A stretch of DNA of 64,000 nucleotides, from the NCBI RefSeq assembly GCF_000621505.1, contig NZ_JHYD01000025.1, positions 94,975 through 158,974 of the forward strand, given 5' to 3'. Both the position numbers and the translations under genes were made by a program. The stretch comes from Ruminiclostridium cellobioparum DSM 1351 = ATCC 15832 (GTDB lineage: Bacteria; Bacillota; Clostridia; Acetivibrionales; DSM-1351). A model generated the notes under the pieces. It searched no databases and had not been told where the DNA came from. It worked only from the letters and a program-made list of their open reading frames with translations. This document shows, piece by piece, positions 36,466 through 46,029 of the stretch; the stretch's first letter is position 1; every line of letters starts with the position of its first letter.

Positions 36466-36783
36466 ATGAATTTATTTGATAGGATTAAAAGTCTATGTGA
36501 AGAAAAAGATGTTTCAATATCCCGGCTTGAGCAGGAAACAGGTCTGGCAAACGGAAGTATTAGAAAGTGGTCTAATGCTGTTCCTTCCGGCGACAGGCTG
36601 GCCAAGGTTGCAGATTATTTTAATGTCACTACGGATTACCTGCTGGGACGGGATATTTCAGCCACGGTTGCCGCCCACCGCACCGACGGGTATGGTGACG
36701 ATCTGCCGCCTGAGGCACAGGAAGAATTAAAAAATTACATTGACTATCTTAAGGTAAAATATAAGAAGAAGGACAATAAATGA
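36466..36783 (+). CDS. XRE-family repressor of the tail element
   Basis: A 105-residue repressor with an N-terminal HTH (LFDRIKSLCEEKDVSISRLEQ then TGLANGSIRKW...YFNVTTDYLLGRD) and a short charged C terminus. It is divergent from the late regulator across a compact operator region and overlaps the next gene by 4 bases. It is the equivalent of PBSX Xre and likely keeps the tail genes silent. Confidence 0.9.
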   Translation: MNLFDRIKSLCEEKDVSISRLEQETGLANGSIRKWSNAVPSGDRLAKVADYFNVTTDYLLGRDISATVAAHRTDGYGDDLPPEAQEELKNYIDYLKVKYKKKDNK

Positions 36784-37277
36784 TAAAAACCCTTGATAAG
36801 AAAGAAGCCCTGCTTAATGAATGTAAGGAACTTGGGATAAATGTGGTTTCCAATACCCTCCCGGACAACGTAAAGGGTCTATACTATTCTGACAGTGAAA
36901 CAGAACCGGTAATCACTCTGAATCCAAGTATTGATACCCAATCCGAACTCTGCTGTGTAATTGCCGAGGAACTTGGGCATTATCACACCTCCTGCGGAAA
37001 TCTGCTGTCCGGGGATACCGACAGGATTGTCGTACTCCAGCAGGAAAGCAGAGCACGAAGGTGGGCTTATGAAAAGCTTATTCCGCTGGAAAAGTTCATT
37101 GAAGCCTATAATATTGGTATCCGGAACAGTTATGAACTATCCCAGTTTCTTGATGTCACAGAAGAATTTTTGGAGGAGTGTATCTGCAATTATAAAGCAA
37201 GGTATGGGATATATAAGGTTTTGGGTAAATACATTATATATTTTGAGCCTCTTGGAGTACTGAGAAGCTTTGATTAG
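36780..37277 (+). CDS. ImmA/IrrE-family metallopeptidase (antirepressor protease)
   Basis: A 165-residue protein likely to cleave the adjacent repressor after DNA damage or another signal, as ImmA does in ICEBs1. The zinc motif region reads AEELGHYHTS, where the first residue of the usual HExxH is Glu; this EExGH variant recurs in clostridial phage relatives. The downstream ESRARRWAYEKLIP helix is typical. The start overlaps the repressor stop (ATGA), so the pair is cotranscribed. Confidence 0.85.
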   Translation: MIKTLDKKEALLNECKELGINVVSNTLPDNVKGLYYSDSETEPVITLNPSIDTQSELCCVIAEELGHYHTSCGNLLSGDTDRIVVLQQESRARRWAYEKLIPLEKFIEAYNIGIRNSYELSQFLDVTEEFLEECICNYKARYGIYKVLGKYIIYFEPLGVLRSFD

Positions 37278-37308
37278 AATACTGCTTATACTATCATAGC
37301 TATATAGC

Positions 37309-37887
37309 TTATGGGAGTCTGATTATCTCTTTTTCAACCGTACCGTTACCGCCGAACCCATAGGTAAGCTCTACCGTATTGTTATTTATCCATGTCAAAA
37401 TATAATCTTTGTTTGTGAAAGGTCTGTACCCATTGTCGGTAAGTATCTTTGCATTTATTTTTTTTACAAAAAACATGTTGTCTTTAATATAAAAATCACT
37501 CCAGCCTGCCAAAAGCCAGGTATTTTCTTCGACAATAAGGGTATTGGAATTATCCGGAGAATTAAAATAAAAATATTTTGAATCTATTCTGTCAATTAAG
37601 CCAAAGGAGCTGATCAAAAGTAAAGCCAATATACCGACAACGGTAGTCAGCACGATCAGCCATACCTTCGGTATTAAGATCAATTCAAGCAGGATCAGTA
37701 ATAGAAGAATAAGGACATTTATTGCAGGGTTGAGTATATGCCGGCAAAAATCGGCAGTTATCAGATATATATAATTCCTTGACAGTATAACCAGAGTAAT
37801 TTTAAATAAAACCATTATTATCAATAATACGGATAGCCCTATAGCTGCTCTTTTGTTTCCCTGACGTGTATTGAAGATACTTTTCAT
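37309..37887 (-). CDS. Hypothetical three-span membrane protein
   Basis: A 192-residue protein with hydrophobic segments near residues 14-35, 50-71 and 73-93, then an extracytoplasmic-looking domain rich in Asn, Tyr and Trp. No family is recognised. It converges on the immA-like gene and may mark the end of the tail element. Confidence 0.65.
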   Translation of the reverse strand: MKSIFNTRQGNKRAAIGLSVLLIIMVLFKITLVILSRNYIYLITADFCRHILNPAINVLILLLLILLELILIPKVWLIVLTTVVGILALLLISSFGLIDRIDSKYFYFNSPDNSNTLIVEENTWLLAGWSDFYIKDNMFFVKKINAKILTDNGYRPFTNKDYILTWINNNTVELTYGFGGNGTVEKEIIRLP

Positions 37888-37989
37888 AACCTGTGCCTCA
37901 TATGACCGAATTTTCTAATGTATATACCGATATCGGTTATTATAACACAATAATATATTTTAACTAATATATTTTTATTAATGCATAAA

Positions 37990-38024
37990 TAAGGCCTCCG
38001 GGAACCTGATCAGTATCCCGAAAG
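37990..38024 (-). terminator. Terminator-like hairpin after the arabinose operon
   Basis: On the minus strand AGGCTTTCGGGA and TCCCGGAGGCCT pair with three G-U wobbles, followed by TATTTAT. Confidence 0.55.
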
Positions 38025-38076
38025 CCTCTATACATCGCGGAGCAGAAAACGCTATAGCCAAACCGGCTCTTTCCTG

Positions 38077-38769
38077 CTACTTCTTCTGTCCATAATAAGC
38101 TCCCGCCCCGTGCTTGCGCAGAAAATGCTTGTCAAGCAGCACCTGTGGCATGGCAGTTACAGCTGGATTCAGCTGTTTACACTGAATTGCCATCATAGCC
38201 ACCTCTTCCAGCACAACAGAATTGTGTACCGCTTCGGCAGCATTTTTCCCCCAGGTAAACGGAGCATGGTTTTTTACAAGCACAGCGGGTATATAATTGG
38301 GGTTCAGCTCTTTAAAGGTTTCAATTATTACTACTCCTGTATTAGCCTCATACGCAGACTCTATTTCGGCCCTGGTCATTTCACGCGTACATGGAATTTC
38401 ACCATAGAAGTAGTCTGCATGGGTTGTTCCATATGCCGGGATTCCAATACCCGCCTGTGCAAATGAAGTTGCCCATCTTGAATGTGTATGGCATACTCCC
38501 CCTATATCGGGGAAGGCATTGTACAGAGCCACATGTGTGGGAGCATCGGAGGAGGGTTTCAAATCCCCCTCTACAACCTTGCCTGTCAGGTCAATCAACA
38601 CCATATCCTCTACCTTCATAACATCATAATCAACACCGCTGGGCTTGATAGCAATAAGACCCTTTTCCCTGTCAATACCGCTTGCATTTCCCCAGGTATA
38701 GGTCACAAGCCCGCGTACGGGGAGCTCCAGGTTTGCTTCCAGTACTGCCTGTTTCAGTTGTTCCAACAT
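38077..38769 (-). CDS. araD: L-ribulose-5-phosphate 4-epimerase
   Basis: Converts L-ribulose-5-phosphate to D-xylulose-5-phosphate, linking arabinose to the pentose phosphate route. This class II aldolase-fold protein (230 residues) shows [39 protein letters not shown] and a late [12 protein letters not shown] with zinc-ligand histidines. GAGGTG precedes the ATG. It is the last gene of the operon. Confidence 0.95.
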   Translation of the reverse strand: MLEQLKQAVLEANLELPVRGLVTYTWGNASGIDREKGLIAIKPSGVDYDVMKVEDMVLIDLTGKVVEGDLKPSSDAPTHVALYNAFPDIGGVCHTHSRWATSFAQAGIGIPAYGTTHADYFYGEIPCTREMTRAEIESAYEANTGVVIIETFKELNPNYIPAVLVKNHAPFTWGKNAAEAVHNSVVLEEVAMMAIQCKQLNPAVTAMPQVLLDKHFLRKHGAGAYYGQKK

Positions 38770-38811
38770 ATATATTCACCTCAAAATCATTCATTACCAG
38801 TCTATAAAATC

Positions 38812-40419
38812 TTATCTCAGATTGTTAACGGCAGCTCTTTCAATATCCAGACCCTTTGTATAGCGTTTCAAAAATTCATTAAAGCCGGCAACCTCAGCCG
38901 GATCAGGCGCGATGGAATTCCCCTGTTCCCCGTCAAAAACCTCACGTTTAAGGAAGTCCTCCAGCGATTCATTTTCATTCCGGTTGACCATATATGAACC
39001 GAGCAGGGCAATCCCCCATGCTCCGCCCTCTCCCGCAGTTTCCATGACAGATACAGGAACATTAACAGCCGCTGCCATGATCTTCTGTCCCACCAGCTTT
39101 GTCTTGAAGAACCCGCCGTGTCCCATCAATTCGTCCAGCTTAACCGCTTCTTTTTCCAGAAGGATATTCATACCTGTTTTAAGCGCTCCCAGTGCCGTAT
39201 ACAAATTCACACGCATAAAATTGGCAAGGTTGAAGTTACTGTTTGCCGAACGCACAAACATGGGACGACCCTCTTCAAAATGTGTAATATGCTCTCCGGA
39301 AATGTATCCATAGGCCAGTAAGCCTCCGCAGTCCGGGTCACCCTGGAGCGCCGCGCCAAGCAGGGTATCATAAAGCCTGGGTTTGTCTACATTCAGTCCC
39401 AGTGCCTTCACAGCCTCTGCAAACAAACCCATCCATGCGTCATAATCCGAGGTACAATTATTTGAGTGCACCATGGCCACCAGCTTGCCATCAGGTGTTG
39501 TTACCAGATCAATCTCCGAATATGCCCTGGACAGCTCCTTCTCCAGTACGACCATTGCAAAAACCGATGTACCTGCCGACACATTTCCTGTACGGGCCGA
39601 TACACTGTTGGTAGCCACCATGCCGGTTCCCGCATCCCCCTCCGGCGGACAAAGCGGAATTCCCGGCTGCAGCTGACCGGAAACATCCAGCAGCTTTGCT
39701 CCGTCTGCTGTGAGCTCTCCCGCTTTGGTTCCTGCAACCAAAACCTTTGGAAAGATATTTTCCAGCTGCCATGGGATATTGTCCGCACTGACAAGTTGAT
39801 TGAACTGCTTGATCATTCGCATATTGAAATCCCTGGTATCCACATCAATAGGAAACATACCCGAGGCATCGCCAACTCCCAAAACCTTCTGTCCCGTCAG
39901 TTTCCAATGTATATAGCCGGCTAGCGTTGTGATGTAGTCTATATTGGAAACATGCTCTTCCTTATTCAAAATGGCCTGGTAAAGATGGGCGATGCTCCAC
40001 CTTTGGGGAATCGGATAGCCAAACAGCCCGGTCAGAGCTTCCGAAGCCTGACCGGTTATGGTATTGCGCCATGTGCGGAATGGCGTTAAAAGCTTTTCTT
40101 CCTTATCAAAAACCATATATCCGTGCATCATGGCACTGATACCGATTGAGCCGGTAGTTTGAATGGTTACACCGTACTTTAACTTTACACTCTCAGCCAG
40201 CTTATTGTAGCTGCTCTGTACACCCTTCCAGATATCCTCCAGGCTGTATGTCCAGACATTGTTGAGATAACTGTTTTCCCAGTCATGACTGCCCGAAGCA
40301 ATTGATTTGTTACCCTCAGCCACAAGAACCGTTTTGATTCGTGTGGAGCCCAGTTCAATCCCGATTGCAGTCTGCCCGTTGACAATGGCATTTTTAATAT
40401 CCTTCAATTCTAAACTCAT
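38812..40419 (-). CDS. FGGY-family carbohydrate kinase, probable ribulokinase
   Basis: Phosphorylates L-ribulose in the operon's logic. The 535-residue FGGY kinase has an N-terminal phosphate motif ([15 protein letters not shown]), [13 protein letters not shown], a [10 protein letters not shown] segment and a C-terminal [11 protein letters not shown] / [18 protein letters not shown]-binding region. It resembles the non-AraB ribulokinases described in clostridia. The ATG at 40419 has GGGGAGG seven bases upstream. Confidence 0.88.
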   Translation of the reverse strand: MSLELKDIKNAIVNGQTAIGIELGSTRIKTVLVAEGNKSIASGSHDWENSYLNNVWTYSLEDIWKGVQSSYNKLAESVKLKYGVTIQTTGSIGISAMMHGYMVFDKEEKLLTPFRTWRNTITGQASEALTGLFGYPIPQRWSIAHLYQAILNKEEHVSNIDYITTLAGYIHWKLTGQKVLGVGDASGMFPIDVDTRDFNMRMIKQFNQLVSADNIPWQLENIFPKVLVAGTKAGELTADGAKLLDVSGQLQPGIPLCPPEGDAGTGMVATNSVSARTGNVSAGTSVFAMVVLEKELSRAYSEIDLVTTPDGKLVAMVHSNNCTSDYDAWMGLFAEAVKALGLNVDKPRLYDTLLGAALQGDPDCGGLLAYGYISGEHITHFEEGRPMFVRSANSNFNLANFMRVNLYTALGALKTGMNILLEKEAVKLDELMGHGGFFKTKLVGQKIMAAAVNVPVSVMETAGEGGAWGIALLGSYMVNRNENESLEDFLKREVFDGEQGNSIAPDPAEVAGFNEFLKRYTKGLDIERAAVNNLR

Positions 40420-40539
40420 TTTTTTCCTCCCCAAAGTTTGCTTATTGATACAAACAGGATGCTATTCAATGCTAACTACTATATTTATTCGCCGTTGACC
40501 GGATTAATATTACTGCCCCATTTTATTTACCTGCTTTAT

Positions 40540-42021
40540 TTATTTAAATGGATTCTCATCTTTGTAAAGCATGGCTGCAGGCTGATTAAATGCAACATCA
40601 CTTACACCCAGAAGCTTCATGGCAGCAAACAGAAGCTTGCCCACATGTTTGAAGGCCACTCCCCCGTGGTGAGGATATCTCCCGGCTATAAGTACGTGCC
40701 TGTAGAATCTGCCCATCTCTTTTATTGCAAATATTCCTATACCTCCAAAGGATTTAGGATCTACATCGATTATTTCACCTTCGGCAACATAACTTCTCAG
40801 CTGGCTGTCCGCTGTTCCCTGAAGTCTGAAGAAAGTGATATCCCCGGGTCTGATGGCTCCTTCCAGGGTACCTCTTGAAATATCGGGCTCCTTGTCAGGT
40901 TCAAGCAATCTGCGCATTATGAGCTGATACTTCATTGAACATTCCTTCATATGACATGAAGGTGTATTTCCGCAGTGGAAACCCATGAACAAATCGGTAA
41001 GTGAATAACCTGCGAACTTGCTCTGATTATTTGCATACATGTCCTTAGGCACCGTGTTGTTTATATCGAGCAGTGTTGCCGGCAGCTGTGTGGCACATGT
41101 GATTATATACTCGCTTAATGCGCCGTAAATGTCTGTTTCGCATGCAACAGGTATCCCTATTGAAGCAAGTCTGGAATTCACGTAGCAGGGAACAAACCCG
41201 AACTGTGTCTGGAAAGCCGGCCAGCATTTATTTGCAAAAACTACATATTCGGAAGCACCTTTATGGTCCTCAGCCCAATCCTTCAATGTAAGCTCATATT
41301 GTGCCAGCTTTGGAAGAATTCCGGGATAACCGTTTCCGTCCCCCAGCTCTTGTTCCATTTCTTTTATTACTGCGGGAATCCTCGGGTCATCCTTATGGTT
41401 GTTAAAAGCCTCAAAAAGGTCAAGCTCCGAGTTTTCCATCACCTCAACCCCCAGGTCGAACAAAGGCTTGATAGGTGCATTACATGCCAGGAAATCATGC
41501 GGTCTTGGGCCAAAAGTGAATATTTTCAATTTTGAAAGCCCCAGTAAAATTCTTGCAATAGTTTCAAAATCAGCAACCATATCTGCTATTTCTTCGGGAG
41601 TTCCAACCGGATACTCGGGAATATACGGATTCAATTTTCTGAGAGCCAGGTTATATGAGGCATTAAGCATACCGCAGTACGCATCTCCGCGTCCATTGAT
41701 CAGATTACTCTCGGTTTCTTCAGCCGCAGCCACGAACATTACAGGACCGCCGAATTTTTGAGCAAGTATGGTCTCAGGTCCTTCAGGTCCGAAATTTCCG
41801 AGGTATACCACCAGCGCGTTTGTTCCTGAAGCCTTCAGTTCCTGCAAAGCCTTCAGTACATCCTTTTCATTTTCAACCGCCGTGTTTGCTTCAAAAATTT
41901 CAATGCTTTTTTCAGTACAGACTTTAACAACTGCTTTACGCCTTTCCACGCTCAATTCCACCGGAAAACAGTCCCTGCTTACCGAAACAATCCCAAGCTT
42001 TACTTTTGGAATATTATTCAT
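40540..42021 (-). CDS. L-fucose/L-arabinose isomerase-fold protein, probable arabinose isomerase
   Basis: Expected to convert L-arabinose to L-ribulose. The 493-residue protein is of the FucI-like (COG2407) type: LVVYLGNFGPEGPET, AAAEETESNL, an ACETDIYGALSEYI segment with an acidic metal ligand, GFHCGNTPSC and a C-terminal RHVLIAGRYPHHGGVA. It lacks the look of classical AraA, but the adjacent kinase, AraD and AraR point to arabinose. Confidence 0.85.
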   Translation of the reverse strand: MNNIPKVKLGIVSVSRDCFPVELSVERRKAVVKVCTEKSIEIFEANTAVENEKDVLKALQELKASGTNALVVYLGNFGPEGPETILAQKFGGPVMFVAAAEETESNLINGRGDAYCGMLNASYNLALRKLNPYIPEYPVGTPEEIADMVADFETIARILLGLSKLKIFTFGPRPHDFLACNAPIKPLFDLGVEVMENSELDLFEAFNNHKDDPRIPAVIKEMEQELGDGNGYPGILPKLAQYELTLKDWAEDHKGASEYVVFANKCWPAFQTQFGFVPCYVNSRLASIGIPVACETDIYGALSEYIITCATQLPATLLDINNTVPKDMYANNQSKFAGYSLTDLFMGFHCGNTPSCHMKECSMKYQLIMRRLLEPDKEPDISRGTLEGAIRPGDITFFRLQGTADSQLRSYVAEGEIIDVDPKSFGGIGIFAIKEMGRFYRHVLIAGRYPHHGGVAFKHVGKLLFAAMKLLGVSDVAFNQPAAMLYKDENPFK

Positions 42022-42145
42022 TTAATTAGCCCCCCTAATTTTTTAATAAATTATTTATATTTCACTTCAAACGTATCAAATTAATCAACATATCAACTTT
42101 AAGCTGCAGGCATTTAATATAAAGCGGTATAATATTAGTATGCTC

Positions 42146-42157
42146 ATGCGTACAAGT
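42146..42157. promoter_or_regulatory. AraR-type operator upstream of the arabinose operon
   Basis: Read on the minus strand this is ACTTGTACGCAT, nearly identical to the box in front of the araR-like gene and to the B. subtilis AraR core TTGTACGTACAA. It is about 125 bases upstream of the isomerase start. Confidence 0.7.
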
Positions 42158-42246
42158 CATTCTAAAAATTTTAAACTGAATAAATGATTATCTAAATATC
42201 TAAATGATCTAATTTTTATTGCCAAATCAGAAATTGAATACTCAAC

Positions 42247-43341
42247 CTACCTCTTTATGCAGGATTCCTTGATTATAAGCTCGGGTACAATAATCTTCTG
42301 TACCGGGTTATCCAAATAATTATTATCTTTGAGCATTTCCAGGAGCAGTTCAGCTGCCGCCTCTCCCAGCTTCTCTTTAGGGTGGCTGACACTGGTGATC
42401 CTGACCGGACAGTTTGCAGAAAAGTAGGAGTCATCAAAGCCTGTAATTGAAATATCTTCAGGTACTTTGACACCCAGGCTGTTCAGCAGTTCGTATACCC
42501 TGAATGCAATTTCGTCATTATAGCAGGCTATAGCGTCAACTCCGCTCTTATTCTCTATCATCTGCCTGATGACATTATAGGGTTTTACCTCCCTGTCCTC
42601 GGTGTGAAACCATATTACCTGATCGGGATTATATGGCAGACCGGCTTCACTGATGCCTCTTGCGTACCCCTTGTGCCTTTCCAGCCCCTGTATATCATCA
42701 GCTTTAAATATCCCTACTATCTTTTTATGTCCCAGCCCTGTCAGATATTCTACCGCGGAATACATTCCCTTTGCATCATCCAGCAGCACATGGGATTTGC
42801 TTTCCAGCTTCTGATAGTAACCGTGAATAAAAATATAAGGTATGTGATGTTTGTCCAAAGCCTCATAATACTGCAGGTTGTTGGAAAACAACGCACTTTT
42901 GGTGGGTTCTATAATAAGTCCTTCAATATTTTTCTGCAGCACATCCTCCAGACAAAGTGCTTCCTTTTCGGTATTGTTGTTGGTGTTCTTCAGCATAATG
43001 CTGTAGCCGTTACCTGAGAGCACACTGTCAATCCCCTGAATGACCTTTGGAAAAATGTATTCCGAAATATAGGTGGTAATTACGCCGATATTCCGGGAAT
43101 CATTTCTTTTTCTGCTCCTGTCCATGCAGTAGGTCCCCCTGCCGTGTTCGGTATAAAGGTAACCTTCATTAACAAGCATGGAAATGGCTTTCCTCACCGT
43201 GTGCCTGCTCAAAGACAGTTTTTCGGCCAGCATGTTTTCAGAGGGTATCTGCTCTCCGGGCCGGATTCTTCCCAACAGTATTTCTCCCTTTAAATACTCC
43301 ATGAGCTTATAGTATTTAGTCTGGTTGTCACTTTTTTGCAT
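42247..43341 (-). CDS. araR: AraR-type transcriptional repressor (GntR HTH with LacI sensor)
   Basis: A 364-residue chimera: an N-terminal winged-helix GntR domain (KYYKLMEYLKGEILLGRIRPG...LSLSRHTVRKAISMLVNEGY) joined to a LacI/PBP-type sugar-sensing domain, the architecture of B. subtilis AraR. The ATG at 43341 has CAGGAG upstream. An ATG at 43374 lies inside the operator and is not used here. Confidence 0.92.
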   Translation of the reverse strand: MQKSDNQTKYYKLMEYLKGEILLGRIRPGEQIPSENMLAEKLSLSRHTVRKAISMLVNEGYLYTEHGRGTYCMDRSRKRNDSRNIGVITTYISEYIFPKVIQGIDSVLSGNGYSIMLKNTNNNTEKEALCLEDVLQKNIEGLIIEPTKSALFSNNLQYYEALDKHHIPYIFIHGYYQKLESKSHVLLDDAKGMYSAVEYLTGLGHKKIVGIFKADDIQGLERHKGYARGISEAGLPYNPDQVIWFHTEDREVKPYNVIRQMIENKSGVDAIACYNDEIAFRVYELLNSLGVKVPEDISITGFDDSYFSANCPVRITSVSHPKEKLGEAAAELLLEMLKDNNYLDNPVQKIIVPELIIKESCIKR

Positions 43342-43360
43342 TATATTCTCCTGAAAAACA

Positions 43361-43374
43361 ACTTGTACGTACAT
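43361..43374. promoter_or_regulatory. AraR operator, autoregulatory
   Basis: ACTTGTACGTACAT contains the palindromic core TTGTACGTACA known for AraR and lies 20 bases upstream of the araR start. Confidence 0.75.
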
Positions 43375-43602
43375 CTATATTATACATTAATATTTAAATT
43401 GTGCAATATTTGCAGTTCAATTTTTATTCTTAATTATACAATATTATATCCTGTAAAATCAAAATAAAAAAGCCGGCAATAGTTGTATGATGAATCAATA
43501 CAAAAAATTGCAGCCTTATATTAACCTCCTCCTCATTATGTGCATATAATTATGTATACCACTATTTAATTATTGATGATTTATTATCGAGGAGTGAATA
43601 TT

Positions 43603-44109
43603 ATGGAACCAGCCACCAGTCCGGTAACCGAATTAGCTGTCAGACTAAAGGAAGTCAGTATTAAAAATACCGCAGAGGCCATATATAATAAAATTAACCT
43701 TGTAAAACAAATACAGAATGACAAACAGACCATAAACGTACTTGAAGAGATAATTAACGACCTGACAACCGATAAAAACGAACTTATTCAAATAACCAAG
43801 TGTTACGAACAGGAGTTCCTGTCACAGGACATATCCGATGAGGACATTGAGTATATAACCAAGGAATTGCTCCCCATTATAACGACTTTTCTGCCTTTCA
43901 GCGGCGGTGACAGTGAATTTGTTTCTACAATACAAAAGATATTGTCGGCTGAAACCTTTAAAATATTAAAACTGCTTGGATTCAATTATAAGGAAGCTAT
44001 AGGCCAGCCTCTGACCAACCTTGTAGCCCAGGCTATACAAAATCAGAACCAGAACCAGAGCCAAAATACTAATAAATATCCGGTTAACAAGGGATATAGC
44101 AGAAAATAA
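43603..44109 (+). CDS. Hypothetical protein with Gln/Asn-rich tail
   Basis: A 168-residue soluble, mostly helical protein; residues 80-105 are an acidic/hydrophobic helix (EYITKELLPIITTF) and the C terminus is an Asn/Gln repeat followed by YPVNKGYSRK. The ATG at 43603 has GAGGAGTGA upstream. I do not recognise the family; the repeat tail suggests a disordered, perhaps spore- or surface-related extension. Confidence 0.7.
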   Translation: MEPATSPVTELAVRLKEVSIKNTAEAIYNKINLVKQIQNDKQTINVLEEIINDLTTDKNELIQITKCYEQEFLSQDISDEDIEYITKELLPIITTFLPFSGGDSEFVSTIQKILSAETFKILKLLGFNYKEAIGQPLTNLVAQAIQNQNQNQSQNTNKYPVNKGYSRK

Positions 44110-44122
44110 TTTACAGCTCACA

Positions 44123-44170
44123 AAGTACATGTTGAAATTTGTAAAATTTCAGCCATGTACTTTTAATAGA
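44123..44170 (+). terminator. Terminator of the hypothetical gene
   Basis: AAAGTACATG pairs with CATGTACTTT around an inner GAAATTT/AAATTTC stem and is followed by TTTTAATA. Confidence 0.75.
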
Positions 44171-44195
44171 GCTTCTCATTTAATAGAGCTTCTCA
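44162..44195. repeat. 17-bp tandem duplication
   Basis: TTTAATAGAGCTTCTCA occurs twice without a gap and is followed by a T run. It looks like a simple local duplication. Confidence 0.8.
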
Positions 44196-44251
44196 TTTTT
44201 TAAGTTGCCCTACCTTTTCAACTGTTCAGGTATAACCCAAACAACCTGCTT

Positions 44252-45997
44252 TCAAGCCTTTCGAGCAGTCCTGAAAAGTGCAAACCCCCGGGGCTGCAAC
44301 CTTGAACCGTCATCAAATCCTTCGGCCAAAACTATCTCTGCAGAAGTTAAATCAGGCTCCGATGCTATATCAACCGTCTCTCCGGAGACATTAAGCGCAA
44401 CCGTCACCTGCTCGCTTCCTGTATAACGCCTGAACATATACAAACCTGTACCCGGTTCTGCCCTTACCGTCTCATACTCTCCGCAGTGCAATGCATTGGA
44501 ACTCCTGCGGAAACTGATCAGCTTCCTGTACAGCTCTGATATCGTTTCATCTTCCTGCTGCTCCCACACCATGGGATGGCGGTATTCGTGCTCCAGCATG
44601 CCCTGTATGCATTTTTCATCCCCGTAAAAAACGGAGGGGATTCCAATAAAGGTCATTTGGAAAACAGCTGCCAGCTTAAATTTTGCCATATCTCCCCCGC
44701 AAAGGGATAAAAATCTCGGAACATCATGGCTGTCCAATAAATTAAGCTGCCCCGGAGTAATATTCTTGTTATATCTCATGCGCATTTCGGTTACACGCCC
44801 GTCAAAACCTGCCGCATCCAGCTTGCCAAGAGCGAAGAAATCGCGGCAGTTTTTACGGAAGTCATAATTCATCGTTGAGTCGAACATATCTCCCTTAAGC
44901 CAGGACTGTGCACTTTCCCATACCTCTCCTATCAGAAAGCAGTCCGGGTTTACAGACTTCGCAGTATTTCTGAACTCCCGCCAGAATGCATAATCCACCT
45001 CGTTTGCCACATCCAGCCTCCAGCCGTCAATATGGAACTCCTCCAGCCAGTACCTGCATACCTTAAGAAAATATTCCCTGACTTCCCGGTTGGCGGTATT
45101 CATTTTAGGCATCTTTCTCTCATATGCAAAACAGGTATAACCGGGGACATCCTCAGGGTTGTCGGGACGTATCACCGGAAACTCCAAATGATAAAACCAA
45201 TCCTTGTACCTGGATGCTTCTCCGTTCCGGACTACATCGTCAAAAGCAAAAAAATTCCAGCCACAGTGATTGAAAACACCGTCAATTATAATTTTTATAT
45301 TTCTTTTATGGCATTGATCCACCAGAGTTTTAAAGTCTGCGTTTGTTCCAAAGCAGGGGTCGATGCGGAAATAATCTACAAGGTCATATTTATGATACTC
45401 TCCGGCAGCAAAAATTGGATTTATGTAAATACAGTTGATTCCCAGTTCCTCAATATAATCAATATTCTCTGTAATTCCCCGTATGGTTCCCCCGTTCCTG
45501 CTCTGCGTGGCTATATCCCCCAGGTTTGCAGTTATACCCTGTTTTGAAATAAATCTTCTGCCGGTAGCAAAGCTGTCGGGAAAGATATTGTAAATCACGG
45601 CCGAATCAACCCAGTCCGGAATACGCGCAATATCAGCTTTATGGTTAAAGGGCAGCTGAAAAAATTCAGACCTTTCGGCTGGCATTTCTTTTGTAAATAT
45701 GCTTGAATAGTACAGAAGAGTTTCCTTTCCGTCATTCAGCTGAAAATAGTAGCAGATTCTGGTATAGGGAGTGTGCAATTCCAATTCGTAATAATCAAAA
45801 AGCTCGTCACTTCCAGCCAGCTTCATAGGCCGACTGGAAAACACCACCGGATTTTTACCGTAAGCCCTGTCACCATAGAAAAAAAGGCATTCCCGCATAT
45901 CTCCCCGTGCGGTGCGCAACCTGAAAACAACATGCTCCTCATCGATTCCATGAGCGTAATTGGATAATGGTATATGTAGTACAGCTTCCTTTTGCAT
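44252..45997 (-). CDS. GH13 neopullulanase/cyclomaltodextrinase-type alpha-glucanohydrolase
   Basis: Cytoplasmic enzyme (no signal peptide) that would cleave imported maltodextrins. The 581-residue protein has an N-terminal CBM34-like beta domain (1-120) and a TIM barrel with the four GH13 regions: DGVFNHCG, GWRLDVANEV (nucleophile Asp), IGEVWE (acid/base Glu) and LLDSHD. The ATG at 45997 has AAGGAG upstream; the longer frame is antisense to malG. It ends the maltodextrin operon. Confidence 0.93.
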   Translation of the reverse strand: MQKEAVLHIPLSNYAHGIDEEHVVFRLRTARGDMRECLFFYGDRAYGKNPVVFSSRPMKLAGSDELFDYYELELHTPYTRICYYFQLNDGKETLLYYSSIFTKEMPAERSEFFQLPFNHKADIARIPDWVDSAVIYNIFPDSFATGRRFISKQGITANLGDIATQSRNGGTIRGITENIDYIEELGINCIYINPIFAAGEYHKYDLVDYFRIDPCFGTNADFKTLVDQCHKRNIKIIIDGVFNHCGWNFFAFDDVVRNGEASRYKDWFYHLEFPVIRPDNPEDVPGYTCFAYERKMPKMNTANREVREYFLKVCRYWLEEFHIDGWRLDVANEVDYAFWREFRNTAKSVNPDCFLIGEVWESAQSWLKGDMFDSTMNYDFRKNCRDFFALGKLDAAGFDGRVTEMRMRYNKNITPGQLNLLDSHDVPRFLSLCGGDMAKFKLAAVFQMTFIGIPSVFYGDEKCIQGMLEHEYRHPMVWEQQEDETISELYRKLISFRRSSNALHCGEYETVRAEPGTGLYMFRRYTGSEQVTVALNVSGETVDIASEPDLTSAEIVLAEGFDDGSRLQPRGFALFRTARKA

Positions 45998-46029
45998 ATA
46001 TAACTCCTTGATTCTTAATATTTTGATAT

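Noticed and set aside
36780..37277. Inactive ImmA-like protein because HExxH is not intact
   Set aside because: The EExGH variant seems common in clostridial phage relatives, so loss of activity cannot be concluded.
44162..44195. CRISPR-like repeat
   Set aside because: Only two directly adjacent copies with no spacer; a tandem duplication.
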